From NCBI GenBank assembly GCA_031772625.1, contig CM062813.1:689574420-689638419 (forward strand): DNA of 64,000 nt, read 5' to 3'. Of the stretch, positions 10,905 to 22,028 are shown piece after piece. Origin of the DNA: Pinus tabuliformis. Lineage: Eukaryota > Streptophyta > Pinopsida > Pinales > Pinaceae. The number at the start of each line of letters is the position of its first letter. The stretch's first letter is position 1. Below the pieces are notes generated by a model that saw only the letters and a list, made by a program, of their open reading frames with translations, was not told where the DNA came from and ran no database searches. The translations under genes were made by a program, and so were the position numbers.

Positions 10905-12347
10905 GTGTTTTACATGTCGAGAGCCTTAGGCACCAAGCCATCGGTGCAAAGCGGCAAGGCCCATTACATCGAGGTCTTCTCAAACAGCGATCAGGAGGAC
11001 GAGGTGAAGTTGGAGCTTGGTGGAGGAGGCAACGAGGATCCAACAGGGAGGGAAGCACCACCACCACCAAAGGGAGGAACATCTTTTGCACTAGTCAAGC
11101 GAGTCCTAGCTTCTTTATGCAAGATTCCCAAATTTTTTACCATGAGGATCAAAGGTACGGTGTAGGGGCAGCGTGTCTCAGTTTTAGTAGACAGTGGGGC
11201 CACCCATAATTTTATTGATGCTTAGATGGTCTAGAGGAGGGGCATCACCACTGCAGAGTTTGAGGGGTTTTCAGTCCTAATACCAGGAGACAGGACTATG
11301 CAGTGCACTCGATATGTTCCCGCTCTAACAATGACCATGGGGAACTATTCGATGACAGACCACTTTTTCGTGGTGGATGTACCGAACACCAATGTGGTGT
11401 TGGGTGTCCAATGGTTGTATTCCCTTGGCCGAGTTACCACCGATTGGAAGCAACTTGTGATGGAGTTTGTTGGGTCGGATGGCAAGCAAGTGGTTCTTCG
11501 GGGCATGCATTCATACCCCCCTCAGACAGTTTCGGCCCACAAGATGGAGGTCGATTTGAGGCATGGAGAAATAGCATGGGCAGTAGAGCTGAGGATTTCA
11601 AAGGCTGGGGGGAAGGCCAAGCCACCACATCCAGACATACAGGCAGTACTGGATAGATATCCGGTAGTCTTTGGAGACATACCGTCGGGACAACCACCTG
11701 ACAGGGGGTTTGAGCACACTATAGAGCTGGAGCCTAGTGTGCAGGCAGTCATTACTACACCCTATAGGCATCCCAAAGCCTATAAGGATAAGATTGAGAG
11801 GGCCATCAGGGAGCTATTGGCATTGGGCCACATCAGACCGAGTTCTAGTCCATTCGCTTCTTCGGTTGTGCTGGTGAAGAAGAAGGATGGGACTCTCCAC
11901 ATGTGTATTGACTACAGGGCCCTCAAGAAGAAGACGCTAAAGAACAAGTATCCCATTCCGCATATTGATGAGTTGATGGACAAACTTAGAGGAGCCAAGT
12001 ACTTCTCTAAGATAGATTTGTGGTTAGGGTATCATCAGATTCGGGTGAGGGAGCAGGACATCCCGAAGACAGCTTTCAGATGTCATTATGGGCATTTTGA
12101 GTTCCTGGTCATGCCTTTTGGGTTGACCAATGCACCAACCACTTTCCAGTGGTGCATGAACCATGTGTTCAAAGGCCAGCTGACCAAGTTTGCACATTTC
12201 TTTGCCATTCCGACACGATATTCAGCTTCACAAGTGGCAAAGTTGTTCTTTAGGGAGGTCTTTCACCTACACAGACTCCCTAAGACTATAGTCAATGATC
12301 GAGATAGCCGATTCAGGGGGGATTTTGGCAGGCGTTTTTCAGGCTAG
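10905..12347 (+). pseudogene. Chromovirus protease, partial RT and fused partial integrase
   Basis: One frame with stops at 11163-11165 and 11214-11228. The protease has VLVDSGATHNFI (DSG at 11190-11198). The RT shows [33 protein letters not shown] and [13 protein letters not shown]. At about 12176-12190 RT sequence (CMNHVFKGQ) runs straight into integrase ([18 protein letters not shown], then VNDRDSRF). The YxDD box, all of RNase H, the integrase zinc finger and the first integrase Asp are missing, about 1.3 kb judging from the intact element at 45.6-49 kb. The product could not reverse transcribe. The ORF ends at 12347 through a frameshift. Confidence 0.9.
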
Positions 12348-13142
12348 TTGGCACCGAGCTCACCGCGGGCACCAGTTACCATCCACAGACCGATGGCCAG
12401 ACAGAGAGGGTGAACGAGTGGTTAGATGGCTATCTTGAGAAATATGTGACAGGGCAGCAGAGAGCTTGGATTCGATGGTTGCATTTGGCTACAACACGAC
12501 ACATCACATGTCCATTGGTATGACTCATTTTCGTGCTTTGTATGGGTATGATGCTTTGTCTTTTGCTGACATGTTTTTGGAGACAGCAGGGCCCCAAAGG
12601 CCAAAGATTGGATCCTAGAAAGCCAAGATATCCTCAAGGCTCTTAAGGATAACTTGCAGACAACTCAGAATCAGCAGAAGATATATGCTGACAGGCATCA
12701 AGTGGAGAGGCATTTCGAGGAAGGGGACCTGGTGTACCTTCGATTGCAGCCATACCAGTAGTCCACACTTAAGCAGAAGGGGGCCAAGAAGCTACAGCCG
12801 AGATTCTTTGGGACTTACAGGGTGATCAAGAGAGTTGGAGAGGTGGCTTACAAGTTGGAGCTACCACCTGGGAGCAGGATCCATAATATTTTTCATGTTT
12901 CATGCCTCGAGAGGGTGTTGGGGCAACAGGTTACAGCAGCTGTGGAGTTGCCTCCACTTGATGATGAGGGGTACCTGATTTTAGAACCGAAGGCCATCTT
13001 GGAGACCAAGGAAAGGAAGCTCAGAAGCAGGATCATCAGAGAATACTTAGTGCGATGGAAGAGCTCGCCAGATGAGGATGCTACTTGGGAGGCAGAGCAC
13101 ATACTTGAGCATCCAACATTGAAGTTGCTTGGGGACAAGTAA
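12348..13142 (+). pseudogene. Chromovirus integrase C-terminus and chromodomain
   Basis: Frameshifted pieces show the integrase Glu region ([16 protein letters not shown]) and a GDLVYLRLQPYQ segment followed by a stop near 12760. A clean frame from 12822 then reads 'GEVAYKLELPPGSRIHNIFH'. It ends in a chromodomain: REYLVRWKSSPDEDATWE and AEHILEHPTL. Chromodomains tether chromovirus integrase to modified histones and bias insertion into heterochromatin. The stop is at 13140-13142, only 5 bp before the polypurine tract. Confidence 0.88.
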
Positions 13143-13147
13143 CATTT

Positions 13148-13160
13148 GGGAGGGGAGGAT
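13148..13160 (+). other. Polypurine tract of the chromovirus
   Basis: GGGAGGGGAGGAT lies immediately before the right LTR, the expected position for the plus-strand primer. Confidence 0.85.
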
Positions 13161-14431
13161 TGTCATGTCCCTTCCTAAATTAATTTGGAACAAGATTAAT
13201 TATTACATTTTGGGGCCAATTTTGGAGGTGATGGGGCCCATTCGATTTTATTAGGAAGTTAGGCTTAGCATAAGTTATTTTGTTGTGGTTAAGTTGATGT
13301 GGTTAAGTATAAGTGGTGGCCACCCACACTAGGAGAATACACACTCCCTAGTTCGATTTGCATGGAGGAGAAGTTGTTGGATGGAGGGAAAATAGAGGGA
13401 AAAGTGCTCCATGAAATCTATATAAGGAAGGCAGCTCTCCTCATTTCTTTCATCTTTTGGCATATCGAATTTCTCTTTGGTTGCTCGAGCTGCTTAGTCG
13501 AGTCACTTGCTATTTAGCAAGAGTTCCTCAAAAGAAGAGTTCACCCTTTCTTCAGGGGACTTCAAGTGCCACCCTAGAGAGGTTTTTCTCCAGTCTTTCC
13601 GAAGGAGGATTTCATTGTGGTTTCCAGCAGTTGCATTCATCTCCAGGTGGTGCGTATTTCTGGAGGACGCAGTGAAGGGAGGCCAAGTTTGTTTGTGGCA
13701 TCTTGCAGAGGAGTTTTGGCCGGGAGGATTTCCAGAGAGGAGGCATAGGAGATTTGTTGTCATTTTGGAGAGTTTGGGAGCTGGAGGAGAGTGCTTCTTT
13801 GCAGTGTGACTTTCGCACTTCTTGGGCCAACGCAGAGGCAGCATTTGGTGCACACGTGGGAGGTAGAGTATCAGTCTTTGAGGCTGAACTTTGTCGGGGG
13901 AGCTAAGGGAAGCATTTGTGGAGGAGATTGCTACATTTTCGAAGCTTGGGAGGAGGATTTTGCTTGTATTCCTTGCAGGTTGTATTCTTGAGCAATTTGG
14001 AGGGCGTAGGGCATATTGGAGGCTGAATTTGGGAGGTTGGATTCAGACCAAACCCTTTCTGGGTTTTTGTGGGTTTTGGTCAAGGAGCTTGGGGCTGAAT
14101 TTATAGCATTTTATGAGTAATGGAGGTGGAGTTTCTTGCAGTTCCTTTCCAGCCAGCAGTGCAGTTTTCTGGGACAGCACAGAGCATTAGAGGAGCAGTG
14201 ATTTCCAGCATTTGAGATCATTGTCTTATCACATGGGTTCTGTGATGCTTGCCATTGAGGCAAGCCCAGGTGCATTCCTCCATACTATTGTACTTGCTCC
14301 ATTGATTAATAAAATGGCTCAGCCGTTCTACCTATGGAGTTTTATGAGCATTTACTAATTGTTGAAATTTTCTGTGTTGTAAATCATTTTTCCTTTGCAT
14401 ATCACTGTTTATTTAAGTTTGGAACATTACA
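13161..14431 (+). repeat. 3' LTR of the chromovirus
   Basis: 1271 bp, homologous to 2075-3365, ending TTACA. It has TATATAAG at 13419-13426 and AATAAA at 14308-14313. It lacks the ~18 bp GTTAAGTGAGGGACCCAC-like segment of the left LTR. Confidence 0.93.
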
Positions 14432-14640
14432 ATCCTTTATTCCATTGGTACATTAAATGGAAGGATTCTTATTGTTATATGAATTGATGAATGTTGCATT
14501 GTTGTTATGAAATGTAATCCTTTCATAGTTTGTTAAAACCATAGATCAAAATCGTGCCCTAAGGGTAATTTTCCCAAGAGGGATATCACAGCAGCTGAGC
14601 CAGAACAAAACTTTTACGTCAATCCATAAAAAAATCTCAA

Positions 14641-14864
14641 CAAATTTAATGAAGTTGTTCATCTCATCACAACAAACGAAGTTAAGCCTCCCCAAAAGAA
14701 ACCCTGTGTGTGGTAATGAAGTATGCCAAATCTCCCTGGCAAGTCATCTCATCAAATTTAATGAGGTTGTTCATCTCATCACAACAAACGAAGTTAAGCC
14801 TCCCCAAAAGAAACCCTGTGTGTAGTAATGAAGTATGCCAAATCTCCCTGGCAATTAAGATTTT
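14641..14864. repeat. 112-bp tandem duplication
   Basis: 14641-14752 and 14753-14864 are near-identical copies (both begin CAAATTTAATGA and contain 'aacgaagttaagcctcccc'). The flanks 14437-14640 and 14865-15222 hold no credible gene. A 67-residue minus frame near 15014-15217 matches nothing I know. Confidence 0.85.
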
Positions 14865-15222
14865 ATAATTAACTCTTGGTTAAGAATCCATGTCCACGAA
14901 TAAAAGGTATAAAATAAATTCCACCTTGTTACGTTCCCTTCCATCCACATCTCCCAATATCAATTACTGGTTTGTTCACCTCGATTAAAATTTCTGAGTT
15001 CTATTTCACCCATTTAGCTATCATGTCTACTAAGATCCCGATGCCCATGAAAGAGTACACTGAAAGTTGAAACCCATTTCAACAGGCTTTCTACATGGTC
15101 TTGTAGTGTTTTCAGTTTTAAAAGAATCATTGCCTTATATCGGTAATTGTATAAGTTTTTTGATTCAAAATGTTTCCCAATCCGAAGGTTTGCATAGTCA
15201 GACACATGTAAAAACATGCTAG

Positions 15223-15452
15223 CGATTGGCCATTATGAATCCAAGTCATTTTCCGCCAATTTCAACGCTGATGCAGTAAATAACTGTTTGAATATGTTGA
15301 AAAAACTGTTCGTAAACTGAATTCGACTATAGATCGTCGATTGGCCATTATGAATCCAAGCCATTTTCCGCCAATTTCAACACTGATGCAGTAAATAACT
15401 GTTTGAATATGTTGAAAAACTGTTCGCAAACTGAATTCGACTATAGATCGTT
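15223..15452. repeat. 115-bp tandem duplication
   Basis: 15223-15337 and 15338-15452 are near-identical (both begin CGATTGGCCATTATGAATCC and end 'gaattcgactatagatcgt'). Only a few substitutions separate them, so the event is recent compared with the transposon decay around it. Confidence 0.87.
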
Positions 15453-15542
15453 CTACATTAACATTTATTTAATTCGTGCATACAGTCAAAAGATTGAAAA
15501 AATGCAGAAAATTAATTTCAAAGGATATCGCAATGTAAGAAC

Positions 15543-15725
15543 CATAGAAGATCCAATGGATGCCAAGGCCTGACCCAATCCTGGAACCATGAAGCTTCGC
15601 AGATCAGAAGAAGAACAATATGCACAGTTTGTCAGTGCCAAATCAGCTCCTGGAGTGTTGGTCACGACCATTGCTCTGCTATTTCCCATGGTTGATGCTC
15701 CGCGCATGGCTGGTGCTCCGCGCAT
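15543..15725 (-). pseudogene. Fragment of an NSF (vesicle-fusing ATPase) N-terminal exon
   Basis: The minus-strand frame from 15725 reads [18 protein letters not shown], then [12 protein letters not shown] and '[13 protein letters not shown]'. From memory of plant NSF, the N-domain begins with a very similar [27 protein letters not shown] stretch. NSF is the AAA+ ATPase that takes apart SNARE complexes after membrane fusion. Similarity stops after VLTL; the frame runs on to a stop at 15486 with no convincing splice donor, so this looks like a broken-off fragment. The N-terminus has an 18-bp tandem repeat (MRGAPA / MRGAST). The rest of NSF is not in the window. Confidence 0.6.
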
Positions 15726-15729
15726 GGCG

Positions 15730-16290
15730 ATCGAATCCTGTAAGGTCCAATTTTTTTTAAGTATAAAAGATCTGTGGTTTCCGCAATGGTTGTCTAGGGT
15801 TTAACTGAAACTGAGGATAGGTTCTCGATGCAGCTTAAGTCGGAGATTTAAGCTTTCGCAACGGGCATCCAGGAGGTCTGCTGCGAATGGGGGAAGAATG
15901 AGTTCCTTCGCCCGTAAGAGTCGTCTGTAAGAAATGTATTGAAAAAAGGTGAATTGAAAAATTAAAAGCAAAATGGAAATCGAAATATATATTAAAAAAG
16001 GTGAATTGAAAATTAAAAACAATATGGAAATCGAGAAAGAAAAAAGTATTAAAAAATAGGAATATTTTTAACATATGCCCCTTCATCTTTATAAAGTTAT
16101 TAGTGATGTACTTATAATGGTATGTAGGTCGTTTCTTAATCAAACCATAATACAAGTTGTTTTTAAAGGTTCTTAAATTTATTTTTTTGAGATGGTGCGT
16201 GGTTGAGGGTATTTTTATGAAGTTATTTATAAAAATTAGTTTAATTAATTATTATGGTTATTGGTAATTCCATATATCAATTCTATATTA
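15730..16290. other. Leader-like stretch above the NSF fragment, then A/T-rich DNA
   Basis: On the minus strand about 15740-15925 looks like a plant 5' leader: C/T-rich, with AAACCCTAG and an AG-ended pyrimidine tract. It could be the original leader of the NSF fragment. 15926-16290 is A/T-rich with a small repeat (AAAAAGGTGAATTGAAAAATT and a variant). I see no gene there. Confidence 0.35.
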
Positions 16291-16575
16291 CTTTTTTCTT
16301 TTTCTTTTTCTTTTTTCTTTTTTTTTTCTGAATGAAAAAGCTTCAATATATTATATGAGAAATATAAGAGTCCAAAAATATATAGATACATCCGAATTGT
16401 TCTAAAATAATGCAATATGCCACATTTTGTCTAATATGCTCCTATAATCAGCAAGGATGAAAAACAGATTATCTATGTAGCTAAATAACTATCTATGTTC
16501 TGTAAACAGTACAGAAAAACATGATTTAAGTAGAAAAACATCAGCTGATGAGACAAAAATATCAAAATCTGAGAA

Positions 16576-17202
16576 CTAAAAGTCCGGCAATGCAAAATCT
16601 TGGATCTGGAATGTAGCTCCCTCCGAAAATATCTCGAGAAACCAAAGTCCAGGAGTGGAGATGAGGCCCAATTTAGAAAGTGTATCAGCTGTAGAATTTT
16701 TGACCCTGCTGATGTGCTCAATAGTACTATCAACCATGCGGTCCCAGTAATAGTTGATCCTATCTCTCCAACCGGTCAGGTGCGGCGCCAAAATGTGATT
16801 TCTCCTATTTACCGAATCAACCAAAATTTTCGAATCTCCAAAAATAGCAACCTGTTGTATGTCAAGGAAGATACAAAATTTTAAAAGTCCAGTGAGTGCT
16901 ATGGCTTCAGCCATATTATTGGAGCCATGACCGCCGTGCCAGAATGATGAAAAATGCGTAGATTCATTTATCTTGATGTAGAAACCACAACCACATTGAC
17001 CCTTCTGTGCGGCCCCATCGAAGAAAGCAGACGGCTGAGAAGACTGTTCTGATGAAGGCTGAGTGGGAAAATTTATCTTATGCTTGATAATCTTCTGAGG
17101 TAGGGATTCTAAGTATACAGAGATCAAATCCATGATTTGTGCATATGAAAATCTTGAGTTTTTGAAAATGCAGTGGTTGCGCCATTTCCAAATAAACCAC
17201 AT
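16576..17202 (-). pseudogene. LINE ORF2 RNase H domain
   Basis: This 208-codon frame ends ORF2. It shows an RNase H fold typical of plant L1-like elements: FFDGAAQKGQCGCGFYI (first Asp), AEAIALTGLLKF (Glu), AIFGDSKILVDSVN (second Asp) and KNSTADTLSKLGL (last Asp). It would remove RNA from the RNA:DNA hybrid. The four acidic positions look intact. A stop at 17224 separates it from the upstream frame. Confidence 0.88.
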
Positions 17203-17223
17203 GGAGAGAATGCAAATTCTACG

Positions 17224-18150
17224 CTATTGTATATTCTGCTCGCTGCACCTTAATATCCACTTATGGATCGAGTCCTGCACACCAAGAATAAAACCAAATA
17301 CTCTTTCTAATTCCTGCCATATCTGATATGTCTTTTTACATTTTAGAAATATATGAAAATTTGAATCCTCGTCCGATCTGCATAAAGAACAGACATTAGG
17401 TCCATGCCATCCCGTTTCATTAAATTCTCCCAGGTTAGGTTTCTGTTGTGAAATGCAAGCCAAGCGAATAGAATCATCTTCGATGGGCAACCATCCTTCC
17501 AGAAAATTTGAGGGAATATAGAGGAACCGAGGGATTGCTGCCTTATCAACTGATGATAAATCCCTTTTACTGATACATCATCCGCCTCTTTCGGAACGTT
17601 CCAAGTCAGGAAATCTGAGTCCCTAGATTTGAAAATACCGCCATTCTGAAGCTTCGACTTGATGCTATTCCAATGCTGCGCGATCACATGAGGCATATTC
17701 AAATCATCAGCGTCTTTCCACCGCGGGATGGGGCCTAGCCATTCAGCAATCAAACTATCCCAGTAAAAGAAACCTCTTCTGTGGAAATAATAAAGTAAGG
17801 GATCAGGGATATCAACTTCTTCAGCTCCACATTTGAAGCGATCTTTGCCAATAAGGATTTTATTCCTCGATTGTAGATGCCAGATTAAATTCTTCAAGCA
17901 GTATGATTCAATCCTCCGGAAACTAAGCCATATTGGGGATCCATATGATGCGCCGATAGAACCTTTCCGGTACCAGTAATGGAGGCTCTTCTTTCCTAAA
18001 TACTTCGATCGAACCATGAGACTCCACGGCCCCTCACCCTGAATGGCTCTCCAAAAAGACTTGCACAGAAGAGCTTTTCCAAATATTCGCAAATTGGATA
18101 AACCCCAACCCCCCATATTCTTAGGAAGAGAAATACTAGAGAGCTTTATA
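17224..18150 (-). pseudogene. LINE ORF2 zinc-finger (zf-RVT) region
   Basis: Upstream piece of the same ORF2 in two frames: 18116-17343, then 17490-17224 after a frameshift near 17400. It contains the tryptophan-rich segment GGWGLSNLRIFGKALLCKSF, then IFWKDGCPSKMILFAWLAFHN. Its finger-like Cys/His set is VCSLCRSDEDSNFHIFLKC, the usual zf-RVT pattern between RT and RNase H in plant LINEs. The RT domain would lie further upstream and is not present. Confidence 0.85.
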
Positions 18151-18601
18151 TGGGTTATTATTTTTAAAGTGGGTCAAGTATTTAAGGGTTTTTAAGGGTT
18201 TTAGAAAATAATAATTTTGGATTCAAAGATTTAAATAGTGATTGCCAATTTATTAAATATGTTCGTTTCTCTTTACTATAGATACAATCATTATTACGAT
18301 AGAATATTTTTTTATGCATATTTAAGTAAAGGTCTTAATTATGTGTGGATTAAAAAGTTGTGATGAAAGTTGAAATCAATTCTTGGATTATGAAAGTATC
18401 GCATTTGTTGCAAATTTTACATTGAGTATGGTCATGTGGTGGCTCCTTGCTTAAAGGAAAAATCCTCTTTAACTCCAATGAAAAACTCAAAAGCCCTCTC
18501 TATGAAAGACTTGAAGCTAGGTAACCACTGCATATACCCAAATAAAATTTCATAAGATTTAGCCTAGCCATTCGATGAAAGCATGACCACAAAAAGGTTG
18601 T
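18151..18601. other. A/T-rich stretch without recognisable genes
   Basis: Apart from a doubled 'taagggtttt' motif near 18183-18202 I see no repeat, RNA gene or coding region here. Confidence 0.5.
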
Positions 18602-19790
18602 GAGATCAACTCTTATGGAGTCTAGTTAGGTTACTAGCTACTCATATGGCTAGTAATTGACATCACCCTCCATTCAAAAAATTCAATCAAGAGGAGGTAA
18701 TCTCACAAAGTGTTTCTTCAAAAGAATAAAGACTTTGGCAAGATCTACACCTACTCCTTAAATTACAACTATAATAGCATCTAATAGTGCTAGGAAGTAT
18801 TATAAGTGCCATATAGTACGAGATAACTCCCCATCCATTATTACACATAAATGGAACTCCCTTTGAAATGCAAAAGAGAAGGCATGGATAAAATTCCTCA
18901 AATTAAGAAAAAAATCACTTATACTCCAATTTGATTTTCTCTCTAAATTCAACCATTTTTTATTTTTAAGGTATGTAGAGGAATTGGCAATTGGGTTAGT
19001 TTCGTACTTGTGTGACACGGTTCTAGTCCGTGTGAGATTGTTGTGTATAAAATGTTGGTATCATTGTTCTACAAATTGGACGAGCCCGTCATGCTTTTTT
19101 AGAAAGGAACGGACTTGTACCACCATCGTAATAGAAGATATGTACTGGAACTAGTAGCCAGGGTGTATAACAATTTGACATGATTCTTGTGAGATCAACT
19201 CCTATGGAGTCTAGTTAGGTTACTAGCTGCTCATATGGCTAGTAATTGACATCACCCTCCATTCAAAAATTTCAATTAAGAGGAGGTAATCTCACATAGT
19301 GTTTCTTCAAATAAAAAGAATAAAGACTTTGGTGAGATTTACACCTACTCCTTCTGAAATTACAACTATAATAGCATCTAATAGTGCTAGAAAGTATTAT
19401 AAGTGTCATATCATACGAGATAACTCCCCACCCATTATTACACATAAATGGAACTCCCTTTGAAACACGAAAGAGAAGACATGAATAAAATTCCACAAAT
19501 TAAGAAAAAAATCACTTATACTCCAATTTTATTTTCTCTCTAAATTCAACCATTTTTTTATTTTTAAGGTATCTAGAGGAATCGGCAATTGGGTTAGTTT
19601 CATACTTGTGTGACACAGTTCTAGTCCATGTGAGATGGTTGTGTATTAAATGGCGGTATGGTTGTTCTACAAATTGGATGAGCCTGTCATGTTTTTTTTT
19701 GGAAAGGAACGGACTTGCACCACCATTGTAATATAAGATATGTACTGGAACTAGTAGCCAGGGTGTATAACAACTCAACATGATTCCAAA
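18602..19790. repeat. ~589-bp tandem duplication
   Basis: 18602-19190 and 19191 to about 19790 are two copies of one sequence. Both begin GAGATCAACTC(T/C)TATGGAG, contain 'ggctagtaattgacatcacc', and end near 'ctagtagccagggtgtataac'. They differ by scattered substitutions and small indels. Reading frames in each are short and not conserved, so I do not call genes. A further partial repeat ('gtataacaactcgacatg') lies just after 19790. 19830-20221 shows nothing recognisable. Confidence 0.85.
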
Positions 19791-20221
19791 ACTACCACGC
19801 AATAAGTTGTATAACAACTCGACATGCTTCAAAAACTACCCATGCAGCTAGCCTCTATTTTGCTTACTTGCATTGATGATAAGCGTTAAACATACTTGAA
19901 AGGAAATAAAACAGACCTAGTCAATTTCTTGGCTAGGAACCAAGCAAAAAACCTTAATGTGATCTATGGTCAAACCTTTAGTTTTATAAATGTATATCCC
20001 CTTTATTCAATGTGGGTATGGGTGTTAGATTTATTTACCATTTGATAGAATGTTATATCATAATTAAGACCCAAGTCTTTGGATATTCGCTCTTCTTCTT
20101 CTCTTCTTCTTCTTTTTTCAATCTCTTTTATATTTGTTAATATTATTTTAATCAGTTTTCAAAGGACAATGGCTTGAGTGGTGGCTAATAGGTTTAATTC
20201 CCCCTCCACCAGGTTACTATT

Positions 20222-21081
20222 GTTGAAAAATGCAACAAGAAATTCTCAATTTGATTTGCCTAATTAAATTAGAAAATTTGAATTTCCACATCAATAAACA
20301 ACTTGGATTCTGTTTACTTGTGTGACATGGATTGTGTCACCCAGTTTACTCAGTAAATCTAAGTTGGAGGAGTTAGAGTGCAGTCAAGCATGTGTGATTG
20401 CTAATTTGTAGCAATCAAAGTCAGTTATTTCAAATTGTTTTCAGTTAAACTAGTTCCAACTGTTGGAGAACTAGTGGAAGATCAATTGTGTAGTGAGACT
20501 TCAGTCTAACTCAGTGATCATCCAGTTAACTGACCAATCAGTCCAAAATAGCTAGTGCATGTAGAGAATTCGAGTTCCTCGGCTATGGTGGATATTCCAA
20601 GGCAGTGTAACATCAGTTGTAGACTAGTCTTGAGTGTACATGTGTTGCATGCAGTTAGATGATCAACCTTGGGAATTGCGCAATCAATTTGAGGAATTTC
20701 CTAAATAATAGGGGCCTAATTTCTCAAGGAATTGCACAAGGAAATAGGGGCTCAAGTAGAGGCAGAAATTGACTAAGTCTAGGTCAAATCTTCTAAGTGA
20801 GCATAGAGATAGGTTATTCACTTGCAGGTTGTGCTCAGTTGAGCAAAGAAATTGTAATACATCTCTATTCATCATATTAATGCAAGCATGCATAGGGGTT
20901 TTTAGCAGATTGCTTTCCCCTGGAAAAATATTGTGTGCATGTGTGTTATTTCTCATTGCATGTTTGTGATTAATGTTCTAAATTGTGAATTGATTTCCGC
21001 AAAGCAGTAGAGTAGGCTTATGTCTTGTGATTTTGATTAAAACTACATGAGCAATTGCAAATATACACCATAATTTCTACA
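20222..21081 (+). repeat. Copia LTR 1
   Basis: 860 bp, TGTTGAAAAATGC...TTTCTACA. Homologous to 25049-25909 with clear divergence. The preceding pentamer ACTAT cannot be tested as a target duplication because the far end is lost. Confidence 0.88.
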
Positions 21082-21082
21082 A

Positions 21083-21093
21083 GGTATCAGAGC
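21083..21093 (+). promoter_or_regulatory. Primer-binding site, copia unit 1
   Basis: GGTATCAGAGC directly after the LTR. The counterpart in unit 2 (25911-25921, TGTATCAGAGC) carries a mismatch. Confidence 0.85.
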
Positions 21094-21185
21094 GGGATTC
21101 ACATTAGAACAAGAATTTCGAAGTTGTTTCTCAAGAGGATCGAATTTACAGTTCAATGTAGTAGGATCTCTTTAGAGTTGGGAAG

Positions 21186-21890
21186 ATGACCTTCAATGGG
21201 TTGAGACTAGAGTATGCCTTCGAAGGCAGCTCAAATTTCATTGCATGGAAGGATCGCATAGAGGTGGTATTGGATGACAATGGATTGCTAGAAAACATCA
21301 AGCAAGATGTTGTAAAACTAGTGAAATCTAAAATCCAGAACCTAGCACAATGGAAGAAAGATGTAGCCAAGGCGAGGAGAATAATCTTGGAGGCAGTGTG
21401 TGAACACATTGTTACAAATATCCATGGGAAAGAAACTCCTTATGCAATGTGGCAGGCACTTACAGATTTGTTCCATAATAACAGCGACCATAGGAAACTG
21501 GTGCTCAAGGATAAACTTCGAAATATCAAGATCCAGAAGAATGACAATATTCAACAGTATCCAAACAGGTTCACATAAGTTCATGATGAGCTTGTAGGAG
21601 TTGGTGCTATTGTTTCAGATGATGACTTGGTAAGCCTAACTGTTCTAGGCCTTCCCAAGAGTTTGCATAGCTACCAACATTCGGTGAACGAGAGGGAGAA
21701 ATTACGGAATTGGGAACGCTTATGGTTTTACAGGCAGAAATAAGGTGGAATACCAAAGATGGAACTTCATCCAAGGGTGAGGATGAAGAAAAATTTGCAT
21801 TGGTTGGAAAAGGAGAGAAGGGAAAAGGGAAGAAATCTCAAACCAAACTAGAATCTAGCCAAGGGGGGGAAGAAAGATTTGTCCAAAATT
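21186..21890 (+). pseudogene. Copia gag, unit 1
   Basis: ATG at 21186; the frame is open to a TAA at 21576-21578 where unit 2 has a Gln codon (FT*VHDE against FTQVHDE). It begins MTFNGLRLEYAFEGSSNF and has the copia gag features NFIAWKDRIEVVL and 'GKETPYAMWQALTDLF'. Past the stop, homology continues (LVGVGAIVSDDDLVSL, GLPKSLHSY) to a Lys-rich linker. A degenerate zinc knuckle (CFNCHEFGKYATKC-like, frameshifted) is seen near 21890-21930. Gag forms the particle shell. Confidence 0.85.
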
Positions 21891-22028
21891 AAATTGCTTC
21901 AATCGTCATGAATTCGGGAAATATGCCACGAAGTGTCCACACAAAAAGTTAAGCAAGAAGACCTCAGGAGGAATAGCAGGTGAAGCTTTCGCTTCACAGT
22001 TCGAGCTTGATTATACCCTTATCACATG

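Larger units (their letters stand above)
2075..14431 (+). mobile_element. Ty3/gypsy chromovirus, decayed, split by a nested element
   Basis: Two LTRs of 1291 and 1271 bp (2075-3365, 13161-14431) begin TGTCATGTCCC and end TTACA. They enclose a gag-protease-RT-integrase-chromodomain order in the plus direction. A Met-tRNA-type binding site follows the left LTR and a polypurine tract precedes the right one. Flanking pentamers ATCTT (2070-2074) and ATCCT (14432-14436) are a target duplication with one mismatch. The interior carries many stops and frameshifts, an internal pol deletion near 12180 and a 6.3 kb nested element at 4257-10559. The chromodomain places it among plant chromoviruses; I do not assign a clade. 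Confidence 0.93.
16291..18150 (-). mobile_element. 5'-truncated L1-type LINE
   Basis: A minus-strand ORF2 C-terminal half (zinc-finger region, then RNase H) is followed by a 3' untranslated region and a poly(A) tail, seen as a C-interrupted T-run at 16291-16328. The 3' end reads GCTTTTTCATTCAG before the A-run. Homology starts near 18150 (LSSISLPKNMGGWGLSNLR on the minus strand). Endonuclease and reverse transcriptase are missing, as expected for 5' truncation during target-primed insertion. I could not find a target duplication. Confidence 0.88.
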
